Below are positions 54,267 to 63,880 of a DNA stretch of 64,000 nt, one piece after another. The notes under the pieces were generated by a model. That model saw only the letters and a program-made list of their open reading frames with translations, did no database searches and was not told the DNA's origin. The stretch comes from Solimicrobium sp040544425. Lineage in GTDB: Bacteria > Pseudomonadota > Gammaproteobacteria > Burkholderiales > Burkholderiaceae_D. The position numbers were made by a program, and so were the translations under genes. Location of the stretch: positions 135,284-199,283 of the forward strand of contig JBEONO010000008.1 of assembly GCA_040544425.1 (NCBI GenBank), read 5' to 3'. Every line of letters starts with the position of its first letter. Within the stretch, counting starts at the first letter, position 1.

Positions 54267-54764
54267 TTAAGCGTCAAAGCCAACATCTTTGGCATTTTCA
54301 GCAAGTTCTTCCAAAGCCAGCACCAGATTCGCCATTTCAACCGCAACGCGCGCGGCATCACGACCTTTTTCATGCATGCGGGCCTGCGCCTGCTCATCGT
54401 TTTCGGTGGTCAATACCGCATTGGCGATCGGCAGACCGTAATCCAGACCGATCCGGCTAATACCTGCGCCGGATTCATTCGAGACCAGTTCGAAATGATA
54501 GGTTTCGCCGCGGATCACTGCGCCAAGCGCGATCAGCGCGTCGAACTGCTGGGTATCAGCGAGTTTTTGCAGGGCCAGCGGAATTTCCAGTGCGCCTGGC
54601 ACCGTGACGTGCAGGATGTCTTCGCCCAAAATGCCGAGCACTTTCAATTCAGCTACGCAGGCATTGAACAGGGCATCGCCGATTTCAGGATTGAAACGCG
54701 CCTGCACAATACCGATGCGTACCCCTGCGCCGTCCAGATTCATTTCGTAAGCTCCAACTGTCAT
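54267..54764 (-). CDS. ribH: 6,7-dimethyl-8-ribityllumazine synthase
   Basis: 165 residues. IGIVQARFNPEIGDALFNACV, VPGALEIPLALQKLA and GAVIRGETYHFELVSNESG (with the catalytic His) are the lumazine synthase signatures. It condenses the RibB product with the pyrimidine intermediate in riboflavin synthesis and forms oligomeric shells. It lies between ribBA and nusB. Confidence 0.95.
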   Translation of the reverse strand: MTVGAYEMNLDGAGVRIGIVQARFNPEIGDALFNACVAELKVLGILGEDILHVTVPGALEIPLALQKLADTQQFDALIALGAVIRGETYHFELVSNESGAGISRIGLDYGLPIANAVLTTENDEQAQARMHEKGRDAARVAVEMANLVLALEELAENAKDVGFDA

Positions 54765-54814
54765 CGCATTCTTTCTTGCGCTCGCGCGCTCTATAAGTTA
54801 AAAGGGAAACCGGT

Positions 54815-55927
54815 TCAGTCCACTGGCTTGTCTTGATACCCGACCACTTCCAGATTAAAACCTGTCATTGAAGGCATTTTGCGCGGATTGGCCAGCAATT
54901 GCATTTTGCCGACGCCCACATCTTTCAGAATCTGCGCGCCGATCCCATAGGTGCGCAAATCCATGCTGGCGGCGCGTCCCTGTGGTTTGGCTTTGGGTGT
55001 CGACAGCGCAGAAAACTGCGCAAAAAAATTGTCGGCCGACTCTTCGCAATTCAACAGCACCAGCACACCATTCGGTGCCGCCTGAATGGCGCGCATGGCA
55101 TTGGCCAGATTCCAGGAGTGAGTCGTGACGCTGGTTTCCAGCAAATCTAGTACCGATACCGGCTGATGCACGCGCACCAGCGCCACCTGATCCGGTGAAA
55201 TCGCACCGTGCAGCAAGGCCAGATGCGCCGATCCGCTCGGCTTGTCGCGATACGCGATCGCGGTAAATTTACCGTGCACGGTCTGCATTTCGCGCTCGGC
55301 GACCCGTTCGACAAAACATTCAGTCTGACTGCGATAGTGAATCAGATCTGCGATGGTGCCGATCTTGATATTGTGCTGCTTGCTGAATTCGATCAGATCC
55401 GGCAGGCGCGCCATGCTGCCGTCGTCATTCATAATTTCACAGATTGCCGCAGCCGGGATCAAACCGGCCAATTCGGCAAAATCGCATCCAGCTTCTGTAT
55501 GACCGGCACGCATTAACACGCCGCCCTTCTGAGCTTTCAACGGGAAAATATGACCGGGCTGCACGATATCCGCAGCGCCGCATTGCGGATCGACCGCAAC
55601 CTGTATGGTACGGGCGCGATCAGCTGCAGAAATTCCGGTAGTCACACCTTGCGCCGCTTCAATCGAGACGGTGAAATTGGTGCCGTATGAAGTGCCATTG
55701 CGGGTCGTCATCATCGACAGCTGCAATTCTTCGCAGCGTTCGGCAGTCAAGGTCAGGCAGACCAGACCACGACCATATTTGGCCATGAAATTGATTGCCT
55801 CGGGGGTCACGAATTCGGCCGCCATGACCAGATCACCTTCGTTTTCGCGATCTTCTTCATCGACCAAAATAACCATACGACCGGCACGCAGTTCGGCGAC
55901 GATTTCCAGGGTAGTTGATATTGACAT
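54815..55927 (-). CDS. ribBA: RibBA with degenerate GTP cyclohydrolase II domain
   Basis: 370 residues. The N-terminal dihydroxybutanone-phosphate synthase domain (about 1-205) is intact: DEEDRENEGDLVMAAEFVT, GRGLVCL and RAGHTEAGCDF. The C-terminal GTP cyclohydrolase II-like domain (about 210-365) keeps the DLRTYGIGAQILKDVGV region but lacks the zinc-binding CxCx motif expected after SLR. It is therefore probably inactive as RibA; a separate RibA is expected elsewhere. It is first in the rib operon. No FMN riboswitch was recognised in the roughly 100-nt upstream gap. Confidence 0.9.
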   Translation of the reverse strand: MSISTTLEIVAELRAGRMVILVDEEDRENEGDLVMAAEFVTPEAINFMAKYGRGLVCLTLTAERCEELQLSMMTTRNGTSYGTNFTVSIEAAQGVTTGISAADRARTIQVAVDPQCGAADIVQPGHIFPLKAQKGGVLMRAGHTEAGCDFAELAGLIPAAAICEIMNDDGSMARLPDLIEFSKQHNIKIGTIADLIHYRSQTECFVERVAEREMQTVHGKFTAIAYRDKPSGSAHLALLHGAISPDQVALVRVHQPVSVLDLLETSVTTHSWNLANAMRAIQAAPNGVLVLLNCEESADNFFAQFSALSTPKAKPQGRAASMDLRTYGIGAQILKDVGVGKMQLLANPRKMPSMTGFNLEVVGYQDKPVD

Positions 55928-56032
55928 GATGTTTTTATTGAACTTATTTTGAATTTAAAGTGCGGTCGGGCTGCAATTGAGCCGGCCAGTGACACAAGCG
56001 CAGTATTTTACCATTTTAGAAGCGGCAACGAG

Positions 56033-56299
56033 CTACTTAAAATTCGCTGCCATCAACAGTATCGGGTGCCCGCCGTCGATTTCGAGGCATTGACGCGCTA
56101 CCTGTTGAATTTCCTCTTTAAATTTATGGAAGGTGACCAGCAGATCATTTCGGTCCATTGACACGGCACCAAAATGGTCGCGCAAAGCCTCACAGGAAAT
56201 CTCGCACCACAGGTACTCACCGTCGACCAGAGTCTGAAAAGATATCGTACCCATCGCTGTCAATTTGGGCATCACTAGATTGGGAAAACTGATTTCCAT
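56033..56299 (-). CDS. DUF1488-like small protein
   Basis: 88 residues from MEISFPNLVMPKL. The pattern ISFQTLVDGEYLWCEISCEALRDHFGA matches DUF1488. The start at 56299 has GAGG about 7 nt upstream; an ATG 12 nt earlier is the alternative. Its function is unknown. It lies 105 nt upstream of ribBA in the same direction. Confidence 0.7.
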   Translation of the reverse strand: MEISFPNLVMPKLTAMGTISFQTLVDGEYLWCEISCEALRDHFGAVSMDRNDLLVTFHKFKEEIQQVARQCLEIDGGHPILLMAANFK

Positions 56300-56451
56300 C
56301 TGCAACCTCATTGTGCTTGTAGGATCGCGTCGATTATGCGCCTAAAAAGCGTGGATCAGGAAGTAAGTTATCAATTCAGCACGCTCAATTTCTCGCCACG
56401 ATTGAATTGAACGAGATACCATAGCGACACTTTTTCATTCACCGGCACCCC

Positions 56452-56862
56452 ATGACCTATTCAACTCTTCTCTGCCTGTCTGGATTATTTTGCCTGACGG
56501 CCGCCTCAGCCCAGGCCCAGCCATTGCTGCAATGTGAAATCAGCTATGCCGGTACCACCCAGATATTCAAAGCTCAGATGCAGCATGATGCAGACAGTGT
56601 CTATATTCACGAAGCGACCGATATCGGTGGACGGTTTCGATTCAAGGCAGTGTTGCTGGGCAGCGGCGAACAGCTCGATACGATCAAGATCTACGCCTAT
56701 TACGAGACGCGCCGCCAGGCGGTTTTGCTGCAGGAAGTGAAATATAGCGCTCCGTTTGCGCGCTCGGCTGCGCCTTACGGTCTGACCGGACTGAATTATT
56801 TGTATTCCCCGCCGCTTGGGCGTGAATTGCAATATGGTTGCGCTCTGCTGGAGAGTCAATAA
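56452..56862 (+). CDS. secreted hypothetical protein
   Basis: 136 residues with signal peptide (about 1-22, ending AQAQ). The remainder is a small beta-rich protein with two cysteines (LLQCEIS and YGCALLES) that could form a disulfide. No family is recognised. Its stop codon overlaps the start of the CapA-like gene (TAATG), so the two are coupled and may act together in the periplasm. Confidence 0.65.
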   Translation: MTYSTLLCLSGLFCLTAASAQAQPLLQCEISYAGTTQIFKAQMQHDADSVYIHEATDIGGRFRFKAVLLGSGEQLDTIKIYAYYETRRQAVLLQEVKYSAPFARSAAPYGLTGLNYLYSPPLGRELQYGCALLESQ

Positions 56863-57848
56863 TGAAACAGCTCATCCTAATCGCATCGATTATTTTTTTC
56901 GGCGCGCCAGTCTGTCACGCGCAGGACGCAAGACCGTCTACCGTCAAACTGGTGTTTGCGGGTGACATTGTGCTGGACGGCATACCCGGCCAGCAAATCG
57001 AACAAGGTCATGATCCGTTCGCAGCGTTCTCTGATCAGATCAATCGCGCCGACATCCGGATCGGCAATCTGGAATGTGTGGTTGCGACCATCGGCGAACC
57101 TGAAGACAAAAACTATAATTTCCGGGCTCATCCGCGTACCCTGGCAATTCTTAAAAAGCACTTCGATGCGGTGTCAATCGCCAACAATCACTCTGGCGAC
57201 TTTGGTCGCCCAGCGTTTGTGGAAATGCTGGGCCTGCTCGACCAGGCCGGCATCCAACACACCGGCGGCGGACGCAATTTGCGCGAAGCGCATACGCCAC
57301 TGATCATAGAAAAAAATGGCATTCGGATTGCCCTGCTTGGCTATAACGAATTCATGCCGCGCAGTTTCGAAGCCGACGAACATGGCGCGGGGACAGCCTG
57401 GAGTGAGGATGAGCAAGTCAGCGCCGACATTCACAAAGCGCGTTCCAGCTACCACGCCGACGTCGTGATCCCGATCATGCACTGGGGTTGGGAAAACGAA
57501 TTCCATTCCAGCAAACGCCAGGAGCAGCTCGCTCACTTGATGATCGATGCCGGTGCCGATCTGGTCATCGGTGGCCACCCCCATGTAGTCCAGGAAGTGG
57601 AACACTATCGCGGCAAAGTGATTGTCTACAGCGTCGGCAATTTCATGATCGACGCGCTCGACAATGAAGCGCAGACCAAAGGCTGGCTGTTGAATTTTGA
57701 ACTGGATAAACATGGCGTCCGAAACTGGAGCACCAGCGTGGCTCACATTGATGACAACGGCATCCCCACTCCGGTGCTGCATGAACGCAGTCCCTGCGGC
57801 AGCAGCGCGTCGTCACAGATCCATCTGTGTGACAACGGCAAGCGCTAA
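56862..57848 (+). CDS. CapA/PGA_cap-family putative metallophosphoesterase
   Basis: 328 residues from MKQLILIASI with signal peptide ending near CHAQ. The calcineurin-like CapA pattern is clear: FAGDIVLDGIPG, RIGNLECVVA, SIANNHSGDFGR, PIMHWGWENE and GGHPHVVQEVEHYRGK. Relatives take part in poly-gamma-glutamate capsule synthesis, but no other capsule genes are here. The start is chosen for the TAATG overlap with the upstream gene. The 3' end overlaps the convergent HTH-receiver gene by 4 nt. Confidence 0.88.
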   Translation: MKQLILIASIIFFGAPVCHAQDARPSTVKLVFAGDIVLDGIPGQQIEQGHDPFAAFSDQINRADIRIGNLECVVATIGEPEDKNYNFRAHPRTLAILKKHFDAVSIANNHSGDFGRPAFVEMLGLLDQAGIQHTGGGRNLREAHTPLIIEKNGIRIALLGYNEFMPRSFEADEHGAGTAWSEDEQVSADIHKARSSYHADVVIPIMHWGWENEFHSSKRQEQLAHLMIDAGADLVIGGHPHVVQEVEHYRGKVIVYSVGNFMIDALDNEAQTKGWLLNFELDKHGVRNWSTSVAHIDDNGIPTPVLHERSPCGSSASSQIHLCDNGKR

Positions 57849-58462
57849 CGGGATTTGCTGATATCCATATAGACGCGAATCAGGCGCAGCATCTGAGCAA
57901 ACGGCACCGGTTTAGTGAACTTGGTGACACCCGGATGCAGTCCGCCCAATTTTTCCAGTGTGTCGTCACTCAGGTCAGTGACGACCATGATGTGCATGGT
58001 CTTGATAAACACCGTATTTTGCAGGGCATCGAGCATCTGGATGCCGTTGCTGTTGGAGGCAATCAAATCGATAATCAGCAGGTGCGGACAGCATTCACCG
58101 ATTTGTATCAGCGCCTCATAACCGTTTTGCACCACGCGAATCCGCACTTCGTTACCGAGCGATTTTAGCTGGGTGACCAGATACTCGGCGCTTTCATTGG
58201 CGTCGCCACAGATCAGGATCTCAAAGAACTCTCCGTGCACGTCGCGCGCATTGCGCGCTGCCAGCATACTGTTGACGGACTGGCGATAAATGCGCCGATG
58301 TCCGCCGGGGGTTTTCCAGGCTTCCAGACAGCCGTTCTCCACCCACAGCTGCACGGTCCGGACACTGACACCCAGGCACAACGCGGCGTCTCGTGTCGAC
58401 ATAATTTCAGCAAATTGTTCGATATCCATTCCCATAAATGTGTCTTCAATGACCTTCTGCAA
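57845..58462 (-). CDS. HTH-receiver protein (excisionase/MerR-type HTH plus REC)
   Basis: 205 residues. The N-terminal HTH (about 20-65) reads STRDAALCLGVSVRTVQLWVENG and WKTPGGHRRIYR, a helix-turn-helix with wing. The C-terminal receiver (about 80-200) has Asp in LLIIDLIASNSNG and Lys in TKFTKPVPF. Having the DNA-binding domain before the receiver is unusual. It overlaps the HD-GYP gene by 17 nt and ends the four-gene signalling operon. It is probably the transcriptional output arm of the kinase at 60203-62638. Confidence 0.85.
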   Translation of the reverse strand: MQKVIEDTFMGMDIEQFAEIMSTRDAALCLGVSVRTVQLWVENGCLEAWKTPGGHRRIYRQSVNSMLAARNARDVHGEFFEILICGDANESAEYLVTQLKSLGNEVRIRVVQNGYEALIQIGECCPHLLIIDLIASNSNGIQMLDALQNTVFIKTMHIMVVTDLSDDTLEKLGGLHPGVTKFTKPVPFAQMLRLIRVYMDISKSR

Positions 58463-60035
58463 TAATCCAATCGGGCTTTTCAGCTTCTAGAAAATTCATC
58501 AGCGCACTGATGACGTCCGGGTCAAACTGGGTGCCGCTGCGCTCGTTAACGTAAGCAATCACCTCGGGCAATGGCCAGGGCTGTTTGTAAGGACGGCTGT
58601 GCAGCAGCGCATCAAACACATCGACCACTGCCACAATCCGGGCCGACAGCGGAATCGCCTCCCCCTTCAATCCGCGCGGATAACCTTTTCCGTCGTAGTG
58701 TTCATGGTGGCCACCGGCTATTTCAGCACCCATGCTCAGGCTGCTCACGCCCGGCACCGAAGCCGAGGCATGGGCCAGCACCGTTTCACCAATCAAGGCG
58801 TGGCCCTGCATGATGATGCGTTCTTCCGGCGTATGCTGGCCGGGCTTTAACAGGATTGCATCCGGAATGCCGACCTTGCCGACGTCATGCAAGATGCTGG
58901 CAATGCCGACGAAGGCCAGAAAGTTGGGGTGAGTATTGGCGGGCAGTTTGCCCAATGCTTTCAATTCCTTGGCGATCGCTTCGGTCAGGCGACACACGCG
59001 CCGAACGTGACCACCGGTAGTTGCGTCGCGCGATTCAGCCAGATCAGCCAAGGCAATCACGGTCGCTTCCTGGGTGGTTTTGAGCAGTTCAAACATTTCC
59101 AGATTGTCGAACGCTGCCGCAATCCGGTCACAAAAAATGTCGAGCAGATTGCATTCCAATGGTGTCAGCGGACGCGCCGGTGCAAAAGCCACCGCAAATT
59201 GCTGCCCATGGGCGGCGATGATGGAGAACACGTCGACGATCGGGCTGAACAGATTCTTTTTCTCGTGGAAGACTTTGAGAATTGCGGGTGTCCAGGGATG
59301 AGAATCAGGCAGCAGATCCTGCTCCTGCAAGGTCACCGATTGTCCGATAGTGGCAATCACCATCGGCGTGGCCTCGGCTTCGGCATTGGCGGGACGCATG
59401 ACACACAGCACCCCTTCGGTACCGAAATTGAGGATGGTGCTGATTTGGGTCAGCACGCCGGTGGCCAGATCTTTTAGTGAATCGAGCTGATACAGGTTGT
59501 TGACTGCCTGCAGAATTTTATCGAGACCGCGCCGGTTGGATTCAATCGTCTTCAATCCTTCATAGGCACGCAATGAAGAGATCACGCAGGTGAACATTTT
59601 TTGCGCGGTCAGTTCGGTTTTCAGTTTGTAATCGTTAATATCATAATCAACGATGATCTTCTGCTCCGGCGCCTGGCCCGGCTGACCGGTACGCAAAATA
59701 ATCCGCACCAGATCGTTTTTCAAATCCTGCCGGATGCGTTGCGCAAGAACCAGACCGGCGTTCTCAGTTTCCATCACCACATCCAGCAGCACCATGCAGA
59801 TATCCGGATCATTGGCCAAAATATCGTAGCCTTCCTGTCCGGAGTAGGCAGAGAGGATTTCTATATCCTGATCTTTAAAGGAGATATTTTTGAGCGCCAG
59901 ACGGGTCACGGCATGCACGTCGAGTTCATCGTCGACGATCAAAATCCGCCATTTGTTTGTGTTCTTCGATGCATCAACCAGTTCGACGGATTCCTCCTCG
60001 AGCCAGCCTTCATCATCGTCATTGATTTGCGACAT
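58446..60035 (-). CDS. HD-GYP response regulator with DUF3369, cyclic-di-GMP phosphodiesterase
   Basis: 529 residues: receiver (about 28-150, Asp in MVLLDVVMETENAG), DUF3369 (about 170-315) and HD-GYP (about 325-520). Catalytic elements are SILHDVGKVGIPDAILLKPG and HHEHYDGKGYPRGLKG, both intact, so c-di-GMP hydrolysis is likely. It overlaps the HTH-receiver gene and lies 167 nt after the kinase gene. It is probably phosphorylated by that kinase, linking a periplasmic signal to c-di-GMP. Confidence 0.92.
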   Translation of the reverse strand: MSQINDDDEGWLEEESVELVDASKNTNKWRILIVDDELDVHAVTRLALKNISFKDQDIEILSAYSGQEGYDILANDPDICMVLLDVVMETENAGLVLAQRIRQDLKNDLVRIILRTGQPGQAPEQKIIVDYDINDYKLKTELTAQKMFTCVISSLRAYEGLKTIESNRRGLDKILQAVNNLYQLDSLKDLATGVLTQISTILNFGTEGVLCVMRPANAEAEATPMVIATIGQSVTLQEQDLLPDSHPWTPAILKVFHEKKNLFSPIVDVFSIIAAHGQQFAVAFAPARPLTPLECNLLDIFCDRIAAAFDNLEMFELLKTTQEATVIALADLAESRDATTGGHVRRVCRLTEAIAKELKALGKLPANTHPNFLAFVGIASILHDVGKVGIPDAILLKPGQHTPEERIIMQGHALIGETVLAHASASVPGVSSLSMGAEIAGGHHEHYDGKGYPRGLKGEAIPLSARIVAVVDVFDALLHSRPYKQPWPLPEVIAYVNERSGTQFDPDVISALMNFLEAEKPDWIIAEGH

Positions 60036-60202
60036 ACACAGACTCCCCGGATTCTCGCCTTGACCACACAGATAATTCAGATTAGCAGATAGGAAAAAAA
60101 TTTCAATTTACTGATAAAAATAGTTAACTGAAGCGACACAGTTACGCAGAAAACTATCATTACTTTCAAATTTGCCGGCAATTGATATGAATAAATCAAT
60201 AC

Positions 60203-62638
60203 TTAATGCAAAGCGCCGTGGATATATTCGGTTTCCGTCAAGACCCGCGTGATGCGCGGCAGTGAAATGCTGAAGATCGCGCCACCATCTGCGCCGTTCG
60301 AGGCGCGGATCGAACCGCCAAATTGCTTGTTGATTATATTAAACACAATGTTCAAACCCAGACCGGTTCCACCCTGACCGCGCCGCGTGGTGAAAAACGG
60401 ATCAAAAATCTTTCCCAGGATTTGCTCCGGAATGCCGCAGCCATCGTCAATAAAATTGATTTCGACGGTTTCATTCACCAAACCGATTTCAATATAAATA
60501 TGACCATTGCTTTTATCGGTGAAGGCATGGGTGAGTGAATTCATGGTCAGATTGGTCAATACCTGGGCCAGCAAGCCGGGGTAGCTGTCCATCAGAATTT
60601 TCTCGTTACCGTGTCTGACCTCAATCTTGATTCTTGATTTTTTCAGCGACGGATTCAGGCTGGTGATCAAGTCATTTAAAAAATCCAGCAAATCAAACGT
60701 GCGCCGCTGCTCGCTGGTTTGATCAACCGCGACCTGCTTGAAACTCTGAATCAGGTTTGCGGCCCGGAGTGCATTGACCACAATCAGACGCGAACTTTCA
60801 GTAGCAACGTTGATGTACTCCAGAATTTGTGATTTGCGAATCACGCCACCCCGCACCGTTTCATTCACCGCAATGCTGGCGTCATTCAGGACCGATGCGC
60901 TGGTCACAATGATGCCAACCGGTGTGTTGATTTCGTGCGCGACACCAGCCACCAGCGAACCCAGTGCAGCGAACTTTTCAGAACGCACCAGTTCGCTCTG
61001 CGCCCTGTTCAAGGTCTCCAGCGCCTGATTTAAATCCTCATTCGTTTTTTGCAGTTGCTGGGTGCGCGACAACACACGCGACTCCAGCTTTTGATTCATT
61101 TCATGAATTTCAATTTCGGCCTGACGCTGGCGCGTAATATCGACCGGCGCAAAGATGAAATGCGACTCACCCTGGAAATTCAAGGGCCGACCGGAGACCT
61201 GCACAATCAGGATGCGGCCATCCTTGGTCTTTTGAATAATTTCAAGTCGGTTGACAACTTCGGTCAGCCGGATCTGATCGAAAATTTGAGTGCGATCAGC
61301 ATTGTCGATCCACATATTCAGACCGATTGAGGTATTCCCAATCGTTTCTTCTCTGCTAAATCCAAACTGATCGAGCCAGAAGTCATTGACGTCCACGAAC
61401 ACACCGGTCTCGATCTTGACCAGCGCCAGCGGCATGGGCGCCTGGTTAAAAATACTGGAAAATTTATATTGGCTCTCGATCAAATCCTGTTCATATTTCA
61501 AACGCATCGCATGGGTGTCCAGAAACGTGTTAAACCACTCGACCAGCTCACTGATTTCATCATTTGTTTTCGGAACCGGCAGATGCTCAACCACCTTGAT
61601 ATTCCTGTTGTACAGGCGGCGGAAACCGTCGGAAATCGCCTGGATCGGTGCCACCATGCTCTTGCGGAAGTACTGGCTGGCCAAAAAGATTACGCCAAAG
61701 CTCAGCACAATCAGGGTCAGCAACACCTGGGTCAAGCGCTTCATTGGTGCCAGCAGCGTGTCCTTGGGGACAATGCCAACCACGTTCCACGATTCTTTTT
61801 CCAGTTTCGCTGACGTCACCAGGCTTTCCTTGTCCTTGAAACGGATCACGCTGCTGCCCTTGGCCAGTCGCACATGTTGTCGCAGATTGTCCGGCGCCAT
61901 TGCGCCAATCCGCGTGGCCTCGGGTGTGAAAATCATACGGCCCTGTCGGTCGAGAATATAGATACTCGAATCGGGTCCCAGGTCGGTCTGGCTGAAATGG
62001 TCATGCAGGACATCGGTAGAGTAATTGATGATCAACATGCCGGTCGTGACGGTGCTCTGTGTTGAGGTAATGAAGCGACGAAAAACTTTCACTGCCGAGA
62101 GCACTTTTACCGACGGCGATTCGGTATTCAAATTATCGACCACGCCAAGCCAGTGCACCGGATTCGGATCAGCCTGTGCAGACTGCATCATCTCAGTGCT
62201 GACTTTTTCGCTGACCGGAGAAACCGCCAGCGTGTCGCCCACATAATAACGATGTCCGTTGGGAGTAATGATGTCGATCGAGACGATACCCTTGAGATTG
62301 CTGTATAGCGTCAGGCTGATTCTGATCTGCTCTTGCGAAGACATTTCATCAAAGGCGCTGCGTGCCTGACCAGCCGGATCAGCCGCCCTGGCGAGGATCA
62401 CGTTGATAGACTCATTCCCGGAAATACGTCCCGACAGATTTTCAATTTGCTGGATGACTTGCTGCTGCAGATAGTCGCGCTGATCATTGATCAGCTGGGT
62501 ACTGTTTTGGGTGGTCAGTTCAAGAATGGTATCGCGCACCACCCCGTAGGAAATGGCGGCGAAAATCAATAAGGGCAGCAAGCTTACGATAACCAGGTAG
62601 CCGATCAGCTTGTACACCATATTGATTCTGAATTCCAA
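60203..62638 (-). CDS. sensor histidine kinase (Cache-PAS-HisKA-HATPase)
   Basis: 811 residues. Membrane helices lie at about 10-30 and 305-325 flanking a periplasmic dCache-like domain with GHRYYVGDTLAVSPVSEK and YILDRQGRMIFTP. Next are a HAMP-like linker, a PAS domain (about 395-510), a coiled coil, HisKA with GVAHEINTP and HATPase with DDGCGIPEQ and GQGGTGLGLN. It starts 11 nt after the periplasmic binding-protein gene, so it probably reads that protein's ligand state. SFKQVAVDQTSEQRRTFDL is shared with the MASE3 kinase at 10472-12205. Confidence 0.92.
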   Translation of the reverse strand: MEFRINMVYKLIGYLVIVSLLPLLIFAAISYGVVRDTILELTTQNSTQLINDQRDYLQQQVIQQIENLSGRISGNESINVILARAADPAGQARSAFDEMSSQEQIRISLTLYSNLKGIVSIDIITPNGHRYYVGDTLAVSPVSEKVSTEMMQSAQADPNPVHWLGVVDNLNTESPSVKVLSAVKVFRRFITSTQSTVTTGMLIINYSTDVLHDHFSQTDLGPDSSIYILDRQGRMIFTPEATRIGAMAPDNLRQHVRLAKGSSVIRFKDKESLVTSAKLEKESWNVVGIVPKDTLLAPMKRLTQVLLTLIVLSFGVIFLASQYFRKSMVAPIQAISDGFRRLYNRNIKVVEHLPVPKTNDEISELVEWFNTFLDTHAMRLKYEQDLIESQYKFSSIFNQAPMPLALVKIETGVFVDVNDFWLDQFGFSREETIGNTSIGLNMWIDNADRTQIFDQIRLTEVVNRLEIIQKTKDGRILIVQVSGRPLNFQGESHFIFAPVDITRQRQAEIEIHEMNQKLESRVLSRTQQLQKTNEDLNQALETLNRAQSELVRSEKFAALGSLVAGVAHEINTPVGIIVTSASVLNDASIAVNETVRGGVIRKSQILEYINVATESSRLIVVNALRAANLIQSFKQVAVDQTSEQRRTFDLLDFLNDLITSLNPSLKKSRIKIEVRHGNEKILMDSYPGLLAQVLTNLTMNSLTHAFTDKSNGHIYIEIGLVNETVEINFIDDGCGIPEQILGKIFDPFFTTRRGQGGTGLGLNIVFNIINKQFGGSIRASNGADGGAIFSISLPRITRVLTETEYIHGALH

Positions 62639-62649
62639 GGCTGAACCTT

Positions 62650-63627
62650 TTACCTGAATGTTGCCGCGTTAACGACCTTGGTATCAACCAGCAAGGTAGG
62701 GGGCAACTTTTCCCCCTTCAAGGCGCGCAACGCATACACCACGCCCTGATAACCCTGCTCGCCGGCCTGCTGGTCCAGGGTGGCCGCCATCCTGCCGGCC
62801 CTGACGGCCTCTTTGGCTTCATCGAGCGCATCGTACCCAATGATCAGTACATCTTTGCGCCTGCTTTCAGCGACATATTGGACCGCACCCAGCGCCATCA
62901 TGTCGTTGGCGCAAAACAGCACATGAATCGCCGGATGCGCTGAAAAAAGTTTTTTTGCAACGTCATGGGCTTCGTCAATTTTCCAGTGTGCGGAATCTTC
63001 CCCAACGATCTTGATCGCCGCATTTTCCCTGAAGGCGCGCCTGGCCCCCTGAATACGCAAACGACCATTTTCAGCACCTGGCATCCCTGCAATGATGGCC
63101 GCCTGCGCAGGCTTGTTCACGCTGTCAATGACTGACCTGACCACTTCGTAACCTGCCTTTTCGTTATCGACACTGACAAACGGGATAGCCTGCATATGCA
63201 GATTCTGAATTGTCTTCTGGTCAAGCGAGTTATCGATATTGATGACCTTGATACCGGCGTCCTGCGCTTTTTTTACGACCGGCACCAGCAGTTCCGAATC
63301 GCTGGGCGCGAGAACAATCGCGTCGACCCCGGATTCAATAACATCTTCCACGATCTGAATCTGCTCCTGAACGAAGGTTTCTTGCGACCCGCCCTTGGTA
63401 ATCAATTTGATTCCGAATTCTTTTTCCGCCCGCCGCGCACCTCGTTCCATGGCGATAAAAAAAGGATTGGTTTGGGTTTTTAAAATCAGGGCGACCACAA
63501 TTCGCTTCTTGACTGCCGTCGTCGCGGACCCGCTTGAACCAGACGGACTGGCCGGGTTGTTCGCTCTATCGCATGAACACATGATCGTTGCGAACGCAAA
63601 CAGCATAACCATTCGAACAACTTGCAT
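62650..63627 (-). CDS. RbsB-like periplasmic substrate-binding protein, signalling partner
   Basis: 325 residues from MQVVRMVMLFAF behind a strong GGGGGAATTC ribosome site. The signal peptide ends at CSCDRAN, perhaps lipid-anchored, though the lipobox is atypical. The type 1 periplasmic fold shows VALILKTQTNPFFIAMERGARRAEKE, DAIVLAPSDSELLVPVVKKA and FCANDMMALGAVQYVAE. No transporter genes are nearby. It is instead the first gene of an operon with a Cache kinase, HD-GYP regulator and HTH-receiver, suggesting a LuxP/LuxQ-like sensing role. Confidence 0.85.
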   Translation of the reverse strand: MQVVRMVMLFAFATIMCSCDRANNPASPSGSSGSATTAVKKRIVVALILKTQTNPFFIAMERGARRAEKEFGIKLITKGGSQETFVQEQIQIVEDVIESGVDAIVLAPSDSELLVPVVKKAQDAGIKVINIDNSLDQKTIQNLHMQAIPFVSVDNEKAGYEVVRSVIDSVNKPAQAAIIAGMPGAENGRLRIQGARRAFRENAAIKIVGEDSAHWKIDEAHDVAKKLFSAHPAIHVLFCANDMMALGAVQYVAESRRKDVLIIGYDALDEAKEAVRAGRMAATLDQQAGEQGYQGVVYALRALKGEKLPPTLLVDTKVVNAATFR

Positions 63628-63804
63628 GAATTCCCCCAGGTGGATACGAATACCACGTGTCTTTATTACAAGCCCAAGCTGGCTCCAAGGTGATTGGTGC
63701 CAGTGAAGCAATCTACCCTGTGTAGTGTATTTTTAAATTGGGAATATACAAGGAGCAATTGGCAAATCGTTTTTGGGGAGAAACGAGGCAGCGGGCTGAA
63801 ACAA

Positions 63805-63828
63805 AAAAACGGCCGAACTGGTCGGCCG
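63805..63828 (-). terminator. rho-independent terminator of the exbD-like gene
   Basis: CGGCCGA-ACTGG-TCGGCCG stem (63810-63828). On the minus strand it is followed by a T7 run (A7 at 63803-63809 on the plus strand). It is about 50 nt past the stop of the gene cut by the right edge. Confidence 0.85.
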
Positions 63829-63880
63829 CCTATTTCACATTTGTCACCCTGATCGCCCTTGCAAGACTGATTTGCTGTGC

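Noticed and set aside
55928..56032. FMN riboswitch upstream of ribBA
   Set aside because: The gap is about 100 nt and lacks the conserved RFN-element segments.
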